Program-made: the position numbers and the translations under genes
In this document: positions 1-8,918 of the stretch, one piece after another
Position numbering within the stretch: position 1 is the first letter of the stretch
Layout: each line of letters starts with the position of its first letter
NCBI RefSeq assembly: GCF_014358015.1
Contig: NZ_JACONV010000007.1
Span: 123,424 to 187,423, forward strand
DNA length: 64,000 bases
Direction of reading: 5' to 3'
From: Pseudomonas triticifolii
GTDB lineage: Bacteria > Pseudomonadota > Gammaproteobacteria > Pseudomonadales > Pseudomonadaceae
The notes under the pieces: generated by a model
The model's input: the letters and a program-made list of their open reading frames with translations, nothing else
What the model was told of the DNA's origin: nothing
The model's database searches: none

Positions 1-1
1 G

Positions 2-979
2 ACCGGCGTGCATGAAATCCCGCTGCAGGGGCGAGGTATCTATGAACGCTTCGGCAAGCCGGTGGAGGTGTTCGGTCCAGGCCTGCATGCCGGTTTGCCG
101 TGGCCGTTCGGTCGCGTGCTGGCCGTTGAAAATGGCGTGGTTCATGAGCTGGCGACCAGTGTGTCTCCCGCCAGTGATGTGGAGCAGATCGCCGATCCTG
201 CCGAAGGGCCGCCACCGGCCAGCGCCAACCGGTTGTGGGACGCCAGCCACATCAATGAGAAATCCCAGGTCATTGCCAGCAACGCGGGCGCGAAACAAAG
301 CTTTCAGATCGTCAACATGGACGTGCGTTTCGTTTACCGCATCGGCCTGACGGACGCCGCAGCACTGGCGGCCACCTACAACAGCGCCGATGTTCCTGCG
401 TTGATCCGTAGCACCGCCAGCCGCGTGCTGGTGCATGACTTTGCCTCGCGTACGCTGGACGAGCTGCTCGGCGAGCAACGCGGCGGCCTGGCGCAAGACA
501 TCGGCGAGGCCGTGCAGGCCGACTTGCAGCGGCTGGACAGCGGCGTGGAAATTCTCGCCACCGTGGTCGAGGCGATTCACCCGCCGGCCGGTGCCGCCAA
601 TGCCTATCACGCGGTACAGGCGGCGCAGATTGGGGCGCAGGCACTGATTTCCCGCGAGCGCGGTGCAGCGAGTGACAAGGCCAACCAGGCGCAACTCAAC
701 GCCAGCGTCGCCCATGATCAGGCCAGCGCCACTGCCCGCGAAGTGCTGGCCACGGCGCAAGGTGCTGATCTGCAATTCGGCGCCGAGCGCCAGGCGTACA
801 GCAGCGCCGGGCAGGCATTTCTGCTGGAGCATTACCTGACGCGCCTGAATGAAGGGCTGGGCAATGCCAAGCTGCTGATACTCGATCACCGTCTGGGTGG
901 CGACAACGCGCCGACCCTCGACCTGCGTTCCTTCACACCACCGGCAGACCCAACGGCGCCGCGTAAAGCCGCTCAGTAA
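2..979 (+). CDS. SPFH/band-7 protein, HflK-like (5' end missing)
   Basis: The reading frame is already open at base 2, so the N-terminus, probably including the membrane anchor, lies outside the window; 325 residues are visible. The visible part starts in the SPFH domain (GIYERFGKPVEVFGPGLHAGLPWPF is the usual 'GL..R.PWP' region) and continues into an Ala/Gln-rich helical stretch (about residues 200-265) typical of stomatin/HflK coiled coils. These proteins form large ring assemblies in the inner membrane and often modulate proteases or other membrane partners. It is the first visible gene of an operon with two more SPFH genes and a P-type ATPase; the next gene begins 11 bases after its stop. 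HflK-like is a family call; the true hflK-hflC pair normally sits beside hfq-hflX, so this is a paralogue. Confidence 0.8.
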   Translation, partial: TGVHEIPLQGRGIYERFGKPVEVFGPGLHAGLPWPFGRVLAVENGVVHELATSVSPASDVEQIADPAEGPPPASANRLWDASHINEKSQVIASNAGAKQSFQIVNMDVRFVYRIGLTDAAALAATYNSADVPALIRSTASRVLVHDFASRTLDELLGEQRGGLAQDIGEAVQADLQRLDSGVEILATVVEAIHPPAGAANAYHAVQAAQIGAQALISRERGAASDKANQAQLNASVAHDQASATAREVLATAQGADLQFGAERQAYSSAGQAFLLEHYLTRLNEGLGNAKLLILDHRLGGDNAPTLDLRSFTPPADPTAPRKAAQ

Positions 980-990
980 GGAGTCGTCCC

Positions 991-2010
991 TTGAGTCTGT
1001 TCCATCATCATCACGATCACAGCGACCACGATCACAGCGGTCACGGCCACCACCACCATCATCATGAAGCGGCGGGTCCGGCTGCGTTTCCATGGAGGCG
1101 GGCCAGTCTTGCCGCAGTATTGATCGCGTTTGCCATCGCGGCTGCGAGCCTGGTGCAGGTACGCTCGGGCGAGGCGACAGTCGTCACCCGTTTCGGCAAC
1201 CCGTCCCGCGTACTGCTGGAGCCGGGCCTTAACTGGCGCTGGCCTGCGCCGTTCGAGGCGACCATTCCGGTGGACCTGCGCCTGCGCACGACCTCCAGCG
1301 GTCTGCAGGACGTGGGCACGCGTGATGGCTTGCGGATCATCGTTCAGGCGTACGTGGCATGGCAGGTTCAGGGCGACGCGGACAACGTGCAGCGTTTCAT
1401 GCGTGCGGTGCAGAACCAGCCCGACGAAGCGGCGCGGCAGATTCGCACCTTTGTCGGCTCTGCGCTGGAAACCACGGCCAGCAGCTTCGACCTGTCCAGC
1501 CTGATCAACACCGACGCAAACAAAGTGAACATCACGGCGTTCGAGAACCAGTTACGTCAGCAGATCGATCAGCAGTTGCTCGCTACCTACGGCGTGCGCG
1601 TGCTGCAGGTCGGCGTCGAGCGCCTGACCTTGCCGTCAGTCACGCTCAACGCCACCGTTGACCGGATGCGCGCCGAGCGCGAAACCATCGCCACCGAACG
1701 CACCGCCGTAGGCAAGCGTGAAGCGGCGCAGATTCGCTCGGCCGCCGAGCGCGATGCGCGCATCGTCGAAGCCGATGCAACGGTCAAGGCGGCTGACATC
1801 GAGGCGCAATCACGCGTCGAGGCGGCGCAGATTTACGGCCGTGCCTACGCCGGTTCGCCACAGCTCTATAACCTGCTGCGTTCGCTGGATACCCTGGGCA
1901 CGGTGGTCACGCCGAGCACCCGTCTGATTCTGCGCACCGATGCCGCACCGTTCCGCGTGCTGGTCGATGGCCCGCCGACACTGGACGGCAAGAGCGGATC
2001 GCAGCCATGA
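991..2010 (+). CDS. SPFH/HflK-like membrane protein with His-rich N-terminus
   Basis: Protein of 339 residues. The start is TTG at 991 with AAGGAG about 8 bases upstream; no ATG lies before the conserved part. Residues 5-25 hold 14 histidines mixed with Asp, Ser and Gly, followed by one transmembrane helix (about residues 36-58) and an SPFH domain, then an Ala/Glu/Arg-rich helical region (about 225-280). The His-rich segment would face the cytoplasm if topology is N-in and looks like a metal-binding tail; that role is inferred from composition and from the P-type ATPase at the end of the operon. The His codons mix cat and cac, so this is not a recent simple-sequence expansion. Its stop overlaps the next start (ATGA). 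Confidence 0.85.
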   Translation: MSLFHHHHDHSDHDHSGHGHHHHHHEAAGPAAFPWRRASLAAVLIAFAIAAASLVQVRSGEATVVTRFGNPSRVLLEPGLNWRWPAPFEATIPVDLRLRTTSSGLQDVGTRDGLRIIVQAYVAWQVQGDADNVQRFMRAVQNQPDEAARQIRTFVGSALETTASSFDLSSLINTDANKVNITAFENQLRQQIDQQLLATYGVRVLQVGVERLTLPSVTLNATVDRMRAERETIATERTAVGKREAAQIRSAAERDARIVEADATVKAADIEAQSRVEAAQIYGRAYAGSPQLYNLLRSLDTLGTVVTPSTRLILRTDAAPFRVLVDGPPTLDGKSGSQP

Positions 2011-3077
2011 GCGAGCCTGCTGCCGACACCGCGTCACAGCGTCCAGCCAGTAACGGGCCCTGGCTGCAGGCCAGTCGCCTGGCGTTTCTGGGGTTGTACG
2101 GCGTCACGCTGCTGGCGGCGCTGGGCTGGATCACCTCCAACGTGCGCCAGATTGATCCGCAGAATCGTGCCGTGGTCATGCGTTTCGGTGCGCTTGAACG
2201 CATCCAGAACGCAGGCTTGCTGACGGCCTGGCCGCAACCTTTCGAACAAGTGGTGCTGTTGCCCTCGGCTGATCGAGTGATCGAGCGACGTGTCGAAACC
2301 CTGCTGCGCTCGTCAGCGGCCCAGAAGGCGGACGAAATTGCGACGTTGTCGGCACCGATCAGCGACGCGCTGGCAGGCTCGGGCTTTCTGCTGACGGGTG
2401 ATGCCGGTGTGGTCCAGCTGGACGTGACGGTGTTCTACAAGGTCACGGACCCGTATGCCTTCGTGTTGCAGGGCGAGCATGTGCAGCCTGCGCTGGATCG
2501 ACTGGTCAACCGCAGCGCGGTGGCACTGGCAGCCGCGCGGGATCTGGACACCATTCTGGTCGCACGGCCAGAACTGATGCGCGCCGACAGCCAGGCCGCA
2601 GAGCGACGCGAACGTCTGCGCGGCGATCTGGTGCGCGGCATCAATCAGCGTCTGGCCGCTCTGAAAGACGAGGGCATGAGCATCGGCATCGAAGTCGCTC
2701 GCGTTGACGTGCAGTCGAGCCTGCCTGCGTCGGCAGTCAATGCGTTCAACGCTGTGCTGACCGCCAGCCAGCAGGCGGATCAAGCGGTGGCCAATGCCCG
2801 CACCGATGCCGAAAAGCTGACTCAGACCGCCAATCAGCAAGCCGACCGAACCCTGCAGGTGGCGCACGCCCAGGCATCTGAAAGGCTGGCCAGGGCGCAG
2901 ACGGATACCGCCACGGTGGTCAGCCTGACGCAGTCGGTGCAGAACCGCAGCGACCCCGGCCTGTTGCAACGCCTCTATCGCGAGCGGATTCCCGGCATTC
3001 TGCGTCAGGCCGGTTCCGTCACAACGGTCGATCCCAAAGACGATTCCCGCCTGATCATTCAGGGAGCACAACAATGA
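2007..3077 (+). CDS. SPFH/HflC-like membrane protein
   Basis: Protein of 356 residues whose ATG overlaps the preceding stop by 4 bases, implying translational coupling. One transmembrane helix at about residues 27-48 is followed by an SPFH domain (QIDPQNRAVVMRFGALE) and an Ala/Gln/Asp-rich coiled-coil stretch (about 245-300). It is the third SPFH protein in a row, which suggests a hetero-oligomeric ring. Its own stop overlaps the start of the P-type ATPase gene, so the four genes are probably made in fixed proportion. It could be labelled HflC-like or HflK-like; the sequence alone does not settle which. Confidence 0.82.
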   Translation: MSEPAADTASQRPASNGPWLQASRLAFLGLYGVTLLAALGWITSNVRQIDPQNRAVVMRFGALERIQNAGLLTAWPQPFEQVVLLPSADRVIERRVETLLRSSAAQKADEIATLSAPISDALAGSGFLLTGDAGVVQLDVTVFYKVTDPYAFVLQGEHVQPALDRLVNRSAVALAAARDLDTILVARPELMRADSQAAERRERLRGDLVRGINQRLAALKDEGMSIGIEVARVDVQSSLPASAVNAFNAVLTASQQADQAVANARTDAEKLTQTANQQADRTLQVAHAQASERLARAQTDTATVVSLTQSVQNRSDPGLLQRLYRERIPGILRQAGSVTTVDPKDDSRLIIQGAQQ

Positions 3078-4999
3078 GTGGCGAAGCCGTTCACACCCAC
3101 GAGCCAGCAAAACCGCAGGTGGCTGGCAGCATGTTGAGTGGGGCCGAACAGCGCAGCGCGGCCCGCCAGTTGACGCTGGCGATGCTGGCGCTGGGCTTGC
3201 TGGGGCTTGGCCTGATCTGGCGGTTTATAGCGCCCCAGCAGACCGGTGTCAGTCAGCTGCTGCTGGGCGCGGCCTCGCTGTTGGTTGCTATCCCGGTGGT
3301 CAGTGCCGGTTGGCACAGCCTGCGGCATCCGAGTCTGCATGGCATCACCGATCAACTGATTGCGTTGGCCATGCTGGGGGCATGGGCCACAGGCGACCTG
3401 ATGACTGCCGCCCTGCTGCCCATCATCATGATCTTCGGCCATGTGCTGGAAGAGCGCAGCGTGATCGGCTCGCAGGAAGCCATTGAGGCGCTGGGCCGCT
3501 TGACCCGCAGCCATGCCCGTTTGCTTGCGGCCGATGGCAGCGTGCGCGAGGTCGACAACACCACGCTGAAAGCGGGCGATCAGGTCGAAGTGCGGGCCGG
3601 GGATCGGGTTCCGGCGGACGGTCGCGTCCTCTCTGGCCAGGCCAGTCTCGACACGTCGTCGATCACCGGTGAGTCGGTGCCGCTGGAGGCGACGGTGGGC
3701 GTGGAGGTCTTTGGCGGCGCGATCAACCTTGATGGTCTGCTGCGCATTGAAGTGACACGCATCGGCGAGGAATCCACGCTGGGCAAGGTCATCGCCCTGA
3801 TGCAGAGCGCCGAGCGTTCCAAACCGCCGATCACGCGCCTGCTGGAGCGGTATGCAGGCAGCTACATGGTGCTGGTGTTGCTGATTGCCGCGCTGACCTG
3901 GTTCATTACAAACGACGCCCAGGCAATGCTGGCGGTGCTGGTGGCGGCGTGTCCTTGTGCGTTGGTGCTCTCGGCTCCGGCCACCGCCATCGCCGGCATC
4001 GCTGTGGCGGCGCGCCACGGTATTCTGATTCGCAGCTCGGCGTTTCTTGAGGAGCTGGCGGACTTGACGTCGCTGGTTGTGGATAAAACCGGGACCCTGA
4101 CGTTCGGCCGCTTGCGATTGCAGTCGATACAGGCGCGGGGTGCGCAACATCCGCAATTGCTGGAACTGGCGGCCAGCCTTGGGTCTGCCAGCAGTCACCC
4201 GGTCAGTCGTGCGCTGGCCGGGCTTGTGGATAAGTCTGAGCTGATGTGGTTGACCGACATTCGCGAGCGTCAGGGGCTGGGTGTGGTGGCGTCGACCGAG
4301 CACGGTGATGCGGCGCTGGGTCGTCCCGAGTTGTTCGAGCAACTGGGCATCGTCACACCGAGCGTCCCCGATCACGACGGACCGCTGGCCGGCCTGTCGC
4401 TCAATGGCGAGTTTCTCGCCTGGCTGTTGCTGGCCGACACCCTCAAACCGGAAGCGCAATCTGCATTGCAGGCGTTGCGCGAGTTGGGGATGGGCAGGCA
4501 GCTGCTGCTGACCGGCGACCGCGAGGGTGTGGCGCATCAACTGGCCCGCGAGGTCGGCATTACTGACGTGCACGCGCAGGCGCTGCCCGAAGACAAGCTC
4601 AACCGGGTGATGGGCGAGATTGCCAGTGGCTTCAGGCCCATGGTGGTGGGTGATGGCGTTAACGACTCGCTGGCGCTCAAGGCGGGCGTGGTCGGTGTGG
4701 CGATGGGGGCGGGTGGTGCAGACATCGCGCTGGCCTCAGCCGATATCGTACTGATCGGCAGTGATCTGCGCCGCTTGGGCACTTGCGTGCGCCTGAGTCG
4801 TCAGTGCCGTCAGACCCTGCACGTCAACGTGATCATCGGCCTGGGCTGGACGCTGGCCATCGTCGCGCTGGCAGCCTTTGGTCTGCTGGGCGCTGCGGGT
4901 GCCATGATTGCAGCTATTTTGCACAACCTCAGTACCTTACTGGTCTTGGGGAATGCCGGGCGTCTGCTACGTTTTCAGGAGCCGCTGAGCAAATTATGA
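3074..4999 (+). CDS. Heavy-metal P1B-type ATPase
   Basis: Protein of 641 residues, an ATP-driven metal exporter of the inner membrane. Visible motifs are TGES of the actuator domain (about residue 198), the membrane CPC metal site (C293-P-C295, followed by ALVLSAPAT), the phosphorylated Asp in DKTGTLT (D337), SSHPVSRAL (the HP motif of P1B pumps) and GDGVND near the hinge. There is no N-terminal CxxC heavy-metal-associated domain; instead the N-terminus is short with a few His. Substrate is not decided by sequence; CPC pumps move Cu, Zn, Cd or Pb. The start overlaps the stop of the upstream SPFH gene (ATGA), so pump and SPFH proteins probably act together. The missing HMA domain could be replaced in function by the His-rich tail of the second SPFH protein, which is speculation. 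Confidence 0.9.
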   Translation: MSGEAVHTHEPAKPQVAGSMLSGAEQRSAARQLTLAMLALGLLGLGLIWRFIAPQQTGVSQLLLGAASLLVAIPVVSAGWHSLRHPSLHGITDQLIALAMLGAWATGDLMTAALLPIIMIFGHVLEERSVIGSQEAIEALGRLTRSHARLLAADGSVREVDNTTLKAGDQVEVRAGDRVPADGRVLSGQASLDTSSITGESVPLEATVGVEVFGGAINLDGLLRIEVTRIGEESTLGKVIALMQSAERSKPPITRLLERYAGSYMVLVLLIAALTWFITNDAQAMLAVLVAACPCALVLSAPATAIAGIAVAARHGILIRSSAFLEELADLTSLVVDKTGTLTFGRLRLQSIQARGAQHPQLLELAASLGSASSHPVSRALAGLVDKSELMWLTDIRERQGLGVVASTEHGDAALGRPELFEQLGIVTPSVPDHDGPLAGLSLNGEFLAWLLLADTLKPEAQSALQALRELGMGRQLLLTGDREGVAHQLAREVGITDVHAQALPEDKLNRVMGEIASGFRPMVVGDGVNDSLALKAGVVGVAMGAGGADIALASADIVLIGSDLRRLGTCVRLSRQCRQTLHVNVIIGLGWTLAIVALAAFGLLGAAGAMIAAILHNLSTLLVLGNAGRLLRFQEPLSKL

Positions 5000-5289
5000 G
5001 CGGTTCGCAGGCATGGACAGCGGTCGTCATGTTCGGACCGCTCAGGTCATTGCCGGGCTTTACGTACAAGAAATGGCTTGAGCTTTGAAGAACTCTGTTA
5101 CAAATTAAGAGCTGTTATCAGAGTGCGTTCCAGATTCAGGCTGTTGTTCGGCGCGAGTCAGTGGGCACAAGGCCGTTCCCCGGAAGTTGATTCAACGCAG
5201 TTTTCGCCATCGCCATTAGCCTATCGGCCCTTTTGTAGGGCTTGTCCTGGATGCTCTTTTCGGGTTTCTGGATAAGGGGGTGATTTCGT

Positions 5290-6474
5290 ATGCTCACGCA
5301 ACTTCCGTCGGCCTTGCAGAACCTTCATCTGCCGTTGCGTCTCAAGCTCTGGGACGGGCATCAAATGGACCTGGGGCCTGAGCCCAGCGTCACCATCGTG
5401 GTCAAAGACCCGCAACTGGTGTCAGATTTCATCCACCCCAGTCTGGACTTGCTGGGCAGCGCATTCGTGGAAGGGCGACTTGAACTCGAAGGCTCTATCC
5501 GTGAAGTGGTCAGGGTGTGTGATGAGCTGACTCACGCACTGTTGGAGGACAAAGAGTCCGACACGCCGGTACGCACGCTGCACGACAAGGCCACCGACGC
5601 CGCCTCAATCTCCTACCACTACGATCTTTCCAACGACTTCTACCAGCTCTGGCTCGACCACGAGATGGTTTACTCCTGCGCCTACTTCAAGACCGGTAGC
5701 GAGTCGCTGGAGCAGGCGCAGCAGGACAAATTCCATCACCTGTGCCGCAAGCTGCGCCTCACGCCCGGCGAGTATCTGCTGGACGTGGGGTGCGGCTGGG
5801 GCGGTCTGGCGCGTTTTGCTGCGCGCGAGTATGGCGCCAGGGTCTTTGGTATCACGCTAAGCGGCGAGCAACTGGCGCTGGCACGTGAGCGTGTGAAGGC
5901 TGACGGGCTGGAGAATCAGGTCCAGCTTGAGCTACTGGATTATCGTGATCTGCCGCAAGACGGCCGCTTCGACAAGGTGGTCAGCGTCGGCATGTTCGAG
6001 CATGTCGGCCACGCCAACCTGCCGCTGTATGCCCAGCGCCTGTTTGGCGCGGTGAAGGAGGGCGGTCTGGTGATGAACCATGGCATCACTGCCAGACACA
6101 CCGACGGGCGTCCTGTGGGACGCGGGGCGGGTGAATTCATTGCTCGCTACGTGTTCCCCAACGGCGAACTGCCGCATCTGGCGATGATCAGCGCGCATAT
6201 CAGCGAGGCCGGGCTTGAAGTGGTCGATGTCGAAAGCCTGCGTGCGCACTACGCCATGACCCTGGAGCACTGGAGCGCCCGACTCGAATCCCGCCTCGGC
6301 GAAGCCGCGGCCATGGTCCCGGAACACACGTTGCGCATCTGGCGTCTGTACCTGGCCGGCTGCGCCTACGGGTTTGCGCGAGGCTGGATCAACCTGCACC
6401 AGATACTGGCGGTAAAGCCGTTTGCGGATGGCGGGACGGGATTGCCGCTGACGCGGGAGGATGTGTATCGGTAA
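5290..6474 (+). CDS. cfa: Cyclopropane-fatty-acyl-phospholipid synthase
   Basis: Protein of 394 residues that would transfer a methylene from S-adenosylmethionine to double bonds of membrane phospholipid acyl chains. The SAM-binding motif is LLDVGCGWGGLARFAAREYG (about residues 163-182), preceded by YDLSNDFYQLWLD and YSCAYF, both typical of the CFA/mycolic acid methyltransferase family. The start is ATG 5290 with AAGGGGG about 10 bases upstream. It is tail to tail with cardiolipin synthase and separated from the upstream ATPase by 290 bases without a clear gene. Pseudomonads often have more than one CFA-like methyltransferase, so the exact paralogue is open. Confidence 0.9.
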   Translation: MLTQLPSALQNLHLPLRLKLWDGHQMDLGPEPSVTIVVKDPQLVSDFIHPSLDLLGSAFVEGRLELEGSIREVVRVCDELTHALLEDKESDTPVRTLHDKATDAASISYHYDLSNDFYQLWLDHEMVYSCAYFKTGSESLEQAQQDKFHHLCRKLRLTPGEYLLDVGCGWGGLARFAAREYGARVFGITLSGEQLALARERVKADGLENQVQLELLDYRDLPQDGRFDKVVSVGMFEHVGHANLPLYAQRLFGAVKEGGLVMNHGITARHTDGRPVGRGAGEFIARYVFPNGELPHLAMISAHISEAGLEVVDVESLRAHYAMTLEHWSARLESRLGEAAAMVPEHTLRIWRLYLAGCAYGFARGWINLHQILAVKPFADGGTGLPLTREDVYR

Positions 6475-6502
6475 TGCAAATGACGGCATAGAAACGGTTT
6501 TC

Positions 6503-6525
6503 GTGGGAGCGAGCTTGCTCGCGAA
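6503..6525. repeat. REP element, single
   Basis: The sequence gtgggagcgagcttgctcgc holds the short palindrome gcgagc-tt-gctcgc and the gtgggag head typical of Pseudomonas REP elements. It lies between the convergent cfa and cls genes. The same head and palindrome recur at 63858. Confidence 0.75.
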
Positions 6526-6590
6526 AGGGCTGGCGCTGACGCGTAGCCTCTATCGCCTGTGAGCTGTCTGCGCTGACCGTCCGCTGCACA

Positions 6591-8030
6591 CTACAAAATC
6601 GGTGAAATCAACCGAGCCACGCGCATGCCCAACTGGTGCAGCCTGCGCGTCTCCCGGCTCTCCTGAATGGAAATCTCCCGCGCCAGTGCGAAGTCAGCGT
6701 TGAGCATGGCTTCGACCTGGCTGGAGAAGTCTGGATCCACGGTCAGCAGCATCAGTTCGAAGTTGAGGCGGAACGAGCGGTTGTCGAGATTGGCACTGCC
6801 GATGGCGGTGATTTCGTTGTCCACCAGCACCACCTTCTGATGCAGGAAGCCAGGCGTGTAGCGAAACACTCTGACGCCTGCGCGTACCGCTTCGAAGGCG
6901 TACAGGCTGGACGCGGCATAGACCACGTAATGGTCGGGGCGGGAGGGAAGCAACAGGCGCACGTCCACGCCACGCAGCACGGCCAGACGCAAGGCGGCTG
7001 AGACGGCCTCGTCGGGGATGAAGTAGGGGCTGGTGATCCAGACGCGCTCTTCGGCGGCATGAATGGCTTCGACGAAGAACAGCGAGCAGGTTTCCTGCGC
7101 ATCGGCCGGGCCGCTGGCAAGCAGCTGACAGAGTACTCCGTCCTCGGGAAAGGTTTCGGGCAGGCTCAACGGCGGCAGTTCGCGGGTGGCCCAGAACCAG
7201 TCCTCGGCAAACGACTCCTGCAGGCAGGCGACCACCGGGCCGATGACTTCGACGTGGGTGTCCCGCCACGGCGCCAGAGGAGGCTTGAGCCCCATGTATT
7301 CGTCGCCGACGTTGTGCCCGCCCATGTAGCCTTTCAGACCGTCCACCACCACGATCTTGCGGTGGTTGCGAAAGTTGATCTGAAAACGGTTGAGCCAGCC
7401 GGCATGGGTGGCGAACGCTTTGATCTGTACGCCGCCAGCGCGCAGCTTTTCACTGTACGCGGCGGGCAGGGCGTGGCTGCCGATGCGGTCGTAGAGGACA
7501 AAGATCGCCACGCCTTGCGCCGCCTTCTCCAGCAGCAGGGTTTGCAGCTGCCTGCCGAGCGCATCGTCGTGAATGATGAAGAACTGAATCAGAATCGTCT
7601 GTCGGGCTTCGCGTATCGCTTCAAAGATGGCCCCGAACGTGGCATCCCCATTGATCAACAGCCGGACCTTGTTATTGGCCAGAGCCGGCATATGCCCCAG
7701 CTTGGGCATGGCGCGCAATGACGCATACGCGTCCGAGCGACGTGCAGCAACGGCTTCTTCGATCCATGGCCGCCAGTTCAGGCTGCCGATGGCAACACGC
7801 ATTTCCCGGTTGGCTTCACGACGCGCCTTGATATACGCATCGAACGAGCTACGCCCGAAGACCAGGTAAGGGATCAGGGTGAAATAAGGGATGAACAGCA
7901 GCGGCATCGCCCAGGCAATTGCGCCTTGCGAGGTGCGTACGGTCAACAGTGCGTGAATCGCGGCACCGGTTCCCAGCAAATGTATAAAACCCAGAACGTA
8001 ACCGAAAAAATACGGGTCGTGATAATCCAT
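6591..8030 (-). CDS. cls: Cardiolipin synthase
   Basis: Protein of 479 residues that joins phosphatidylglycerol molecules into cardiolipin at the inner membrane. Two N-terminal transmembrane helices (about residues 7-28 and 37-57) precede two phospholipase-D HKD motifs: HRKIVVVDG followed by GGHN, and [10 protein letters not shown] followed by GSANLDNRS. The length matches ClsA-type enzymes. ATG 8030 was chosen over TTG 8039 because GAGGAG lies 11 bases before the ATG but only 2 bases before the TTG. Confidence 0.93.
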   Translation of the reverse strand: MDYHDPYFFGYVLGFIHLLGTGAAIHALLTVRTSQGAIAWAMPLLFIPYFTLIPYLVFGRSSFDAYIKARREANREMRVAIGSLNWRPWIEEAVAARRSDAYASLRAMPKLGHMPALANNKVRLLINGDATFGAIFEAIREARQTILIQFFIIHDDALGRQLQTLLLEKAAQGVAIFVLYDRIGSHALPAAYSEKLRAGGVQIKAFATHAGWLNRFQINFRNHRKIVVVDGLKGYMGGHNVGDEYMGLKPPLAPWRDTHVEVIGPVVACLQESFAEDWFWATRELPPLSLPETFPEDGVLCQLLASGPADAQETCSLFFVEAIHAAEERVWITSPYFIPDEAVSAALRLAVLRGVDVRLLLPSRPDHYVVYAASSLYAFEAVRAGVRVFRYTPGFLHQKVVLVDNEITAIGSANLDNRSFRLNFELMLLTVDPDFSSQVEAMLNADFALAREISIQESRETRRLHQLGMRVARLISPIL

Positions 8031-8197
8031 GTGGAACAATGCTCCTCGGCTTTGCTGCCTAACAGACCACAGCCAACGGGTAATGTCGCTATTTTATTCC
8101 CGGTGCAACTGGGCAGCGCTTCTATCGTCTAAGCCTCATCTTCCGGCTGGTTTCCAGCTTGTATCTGAATCTGTCACTGCCGCTCAGGAATACTCAA

Positions 8198-8719
8198 ATG
8201 AATAAACGTATGTTGGCCTGGATCTTTTGTCTGGCCACACCATTGGCCCAAGCGCAGATGCTGCAACCCGGCCTGTGGGAACTGACCTCCAGCAACATGA
8301 AGGTGGATGGCCAGCAACTGCCCGATCTGCAACTGATGCTGGGGCAGTTGAAAAATCTGCCACCCGAGCAGCGGGCCATGATGGAGCAGATGATGCAGAA
8401 GCAGGGCGTCACGCTGGGCGGGCAGGGCGTTCGTGTTTGCCTGACTCCCGCGCAGGTAAAGTCAGACAATATTCCGCTGACCGATCCCAAGTCTGGCTGC
8501 ACGCAGAAAATCACCGCACGCAATGGTAAGACCTGGAACTTCCAGTTCAGTTGCCCCAAAGCGCAGGGCACAGGGCAGGCCCAATTCCTCAGCGATCGTG
8601 AGTTCACCACCAAGGTGGTGGGCACGTTCAACGCCACGGGTCAGCAGCAGAACGGCAGCATGGACACCCGTGCCCTGTGGTTGGGCGCACAGTGCGGCAC
8701 GGTTGCGCCGCGTACCTGA
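8198..8719 (+). CDS. DUF3617 family secreted protein
   Basis: Protein of 173 residues with a signal peptide ending near ATPLAQA, so periplasmic. The opening LQPGLWELTS, the Met/Gln-rich middle and the pair of Cys in VCLTPAQV and SGCTQKIT are typical of DUF3617 proteins, whose function is unknown. The start is ATG 8198 with AGGAA upstream; an in-frame TTG at 8159 would add 13 residues and spoil the signal peptide. It stands alone between cls and the zinc-amidase gene. Confidence 0.8.
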   Translation: MNKRMLAWIFCLATPLAQAQMLQPGLWELTSSNMKVDGQQLPDLQLMLGQLKNLPPEQRAMMEQMMQKQGVTLGGQGVRVCLTPAQVKSDNIPLTDPKSGCTQKITARNGKTWNFQFSCPKAQGTGQAQFLSDREFTTKVVGTFNATGQQQNGSMDTRALWLGAQCGTVAPRT

Positions 8720-8736
8720 GTCAATTCATTGAGTTA

Positions 8737-8752
8737 CGTTCCACGTGGAACA
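8737..8752. other. parS-like site (ParB binding)
   Basis: The bases are cGTTCCACGTGGAACa. The 14-base core is a perfect palindrome and the 16-mer matches the chromosomal parS form TGTTCCACGTGGAACA at 15 of 16 positions. Chromosomal parS sites cluster near oriC and nucleate ParB in segregation. It lies in the non-coding gap between the DUF3617 gene and the amidase. No other site of this quality was found in the window. Confidence 0.75.
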
Positions 8753-8840
8753 CTCTCTAAAAAACGGACGATTTATTGTCAGTCAGAGCGAGTGTTCCAT
8801 GACTTAATCTTCATGAAGGACTTCATCTTTCGATTGTAAC

Positions 8841-8875
8841 GGCATGTTATATTGTTACTAATGTTAAGGATGAAA
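8841..8875. promoter_or_regulatory. Candidate degenerate Zur operator upstream of the amidase
   Basis: An AT-rich stretch contains GGCATGTTATA, matching 9 of 11 bases of a Zur half-site (GAAATGTTATA), then a poorer right half around TTGTTAC. It also has the outer inverted repeat GTAAC...GTTAC. The match is much weaker than the site at 10573-10595. It ends 44 bases before the amidase start. Assignment to Zur rests mainly on the neighbouring genes. Confidence 0.4.
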
Positions 8876-8918
8876 CCTTCCTGAGCCGGGATGCTCGTTT
8901 TTGCGCTTGAGACATCCC

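Noticed and set aside
3059..4573. Minus-strand open frame over the P-type ATPase gene
   Set aside because: Shadow frame; the plus-strand ATPase has all catalytic motifs.
5078..5275. Possible 65-codon gene between the ATPase and cfa
   Set aside because: No ribosome site, no family resemblance, and it ends in the cfa leader.
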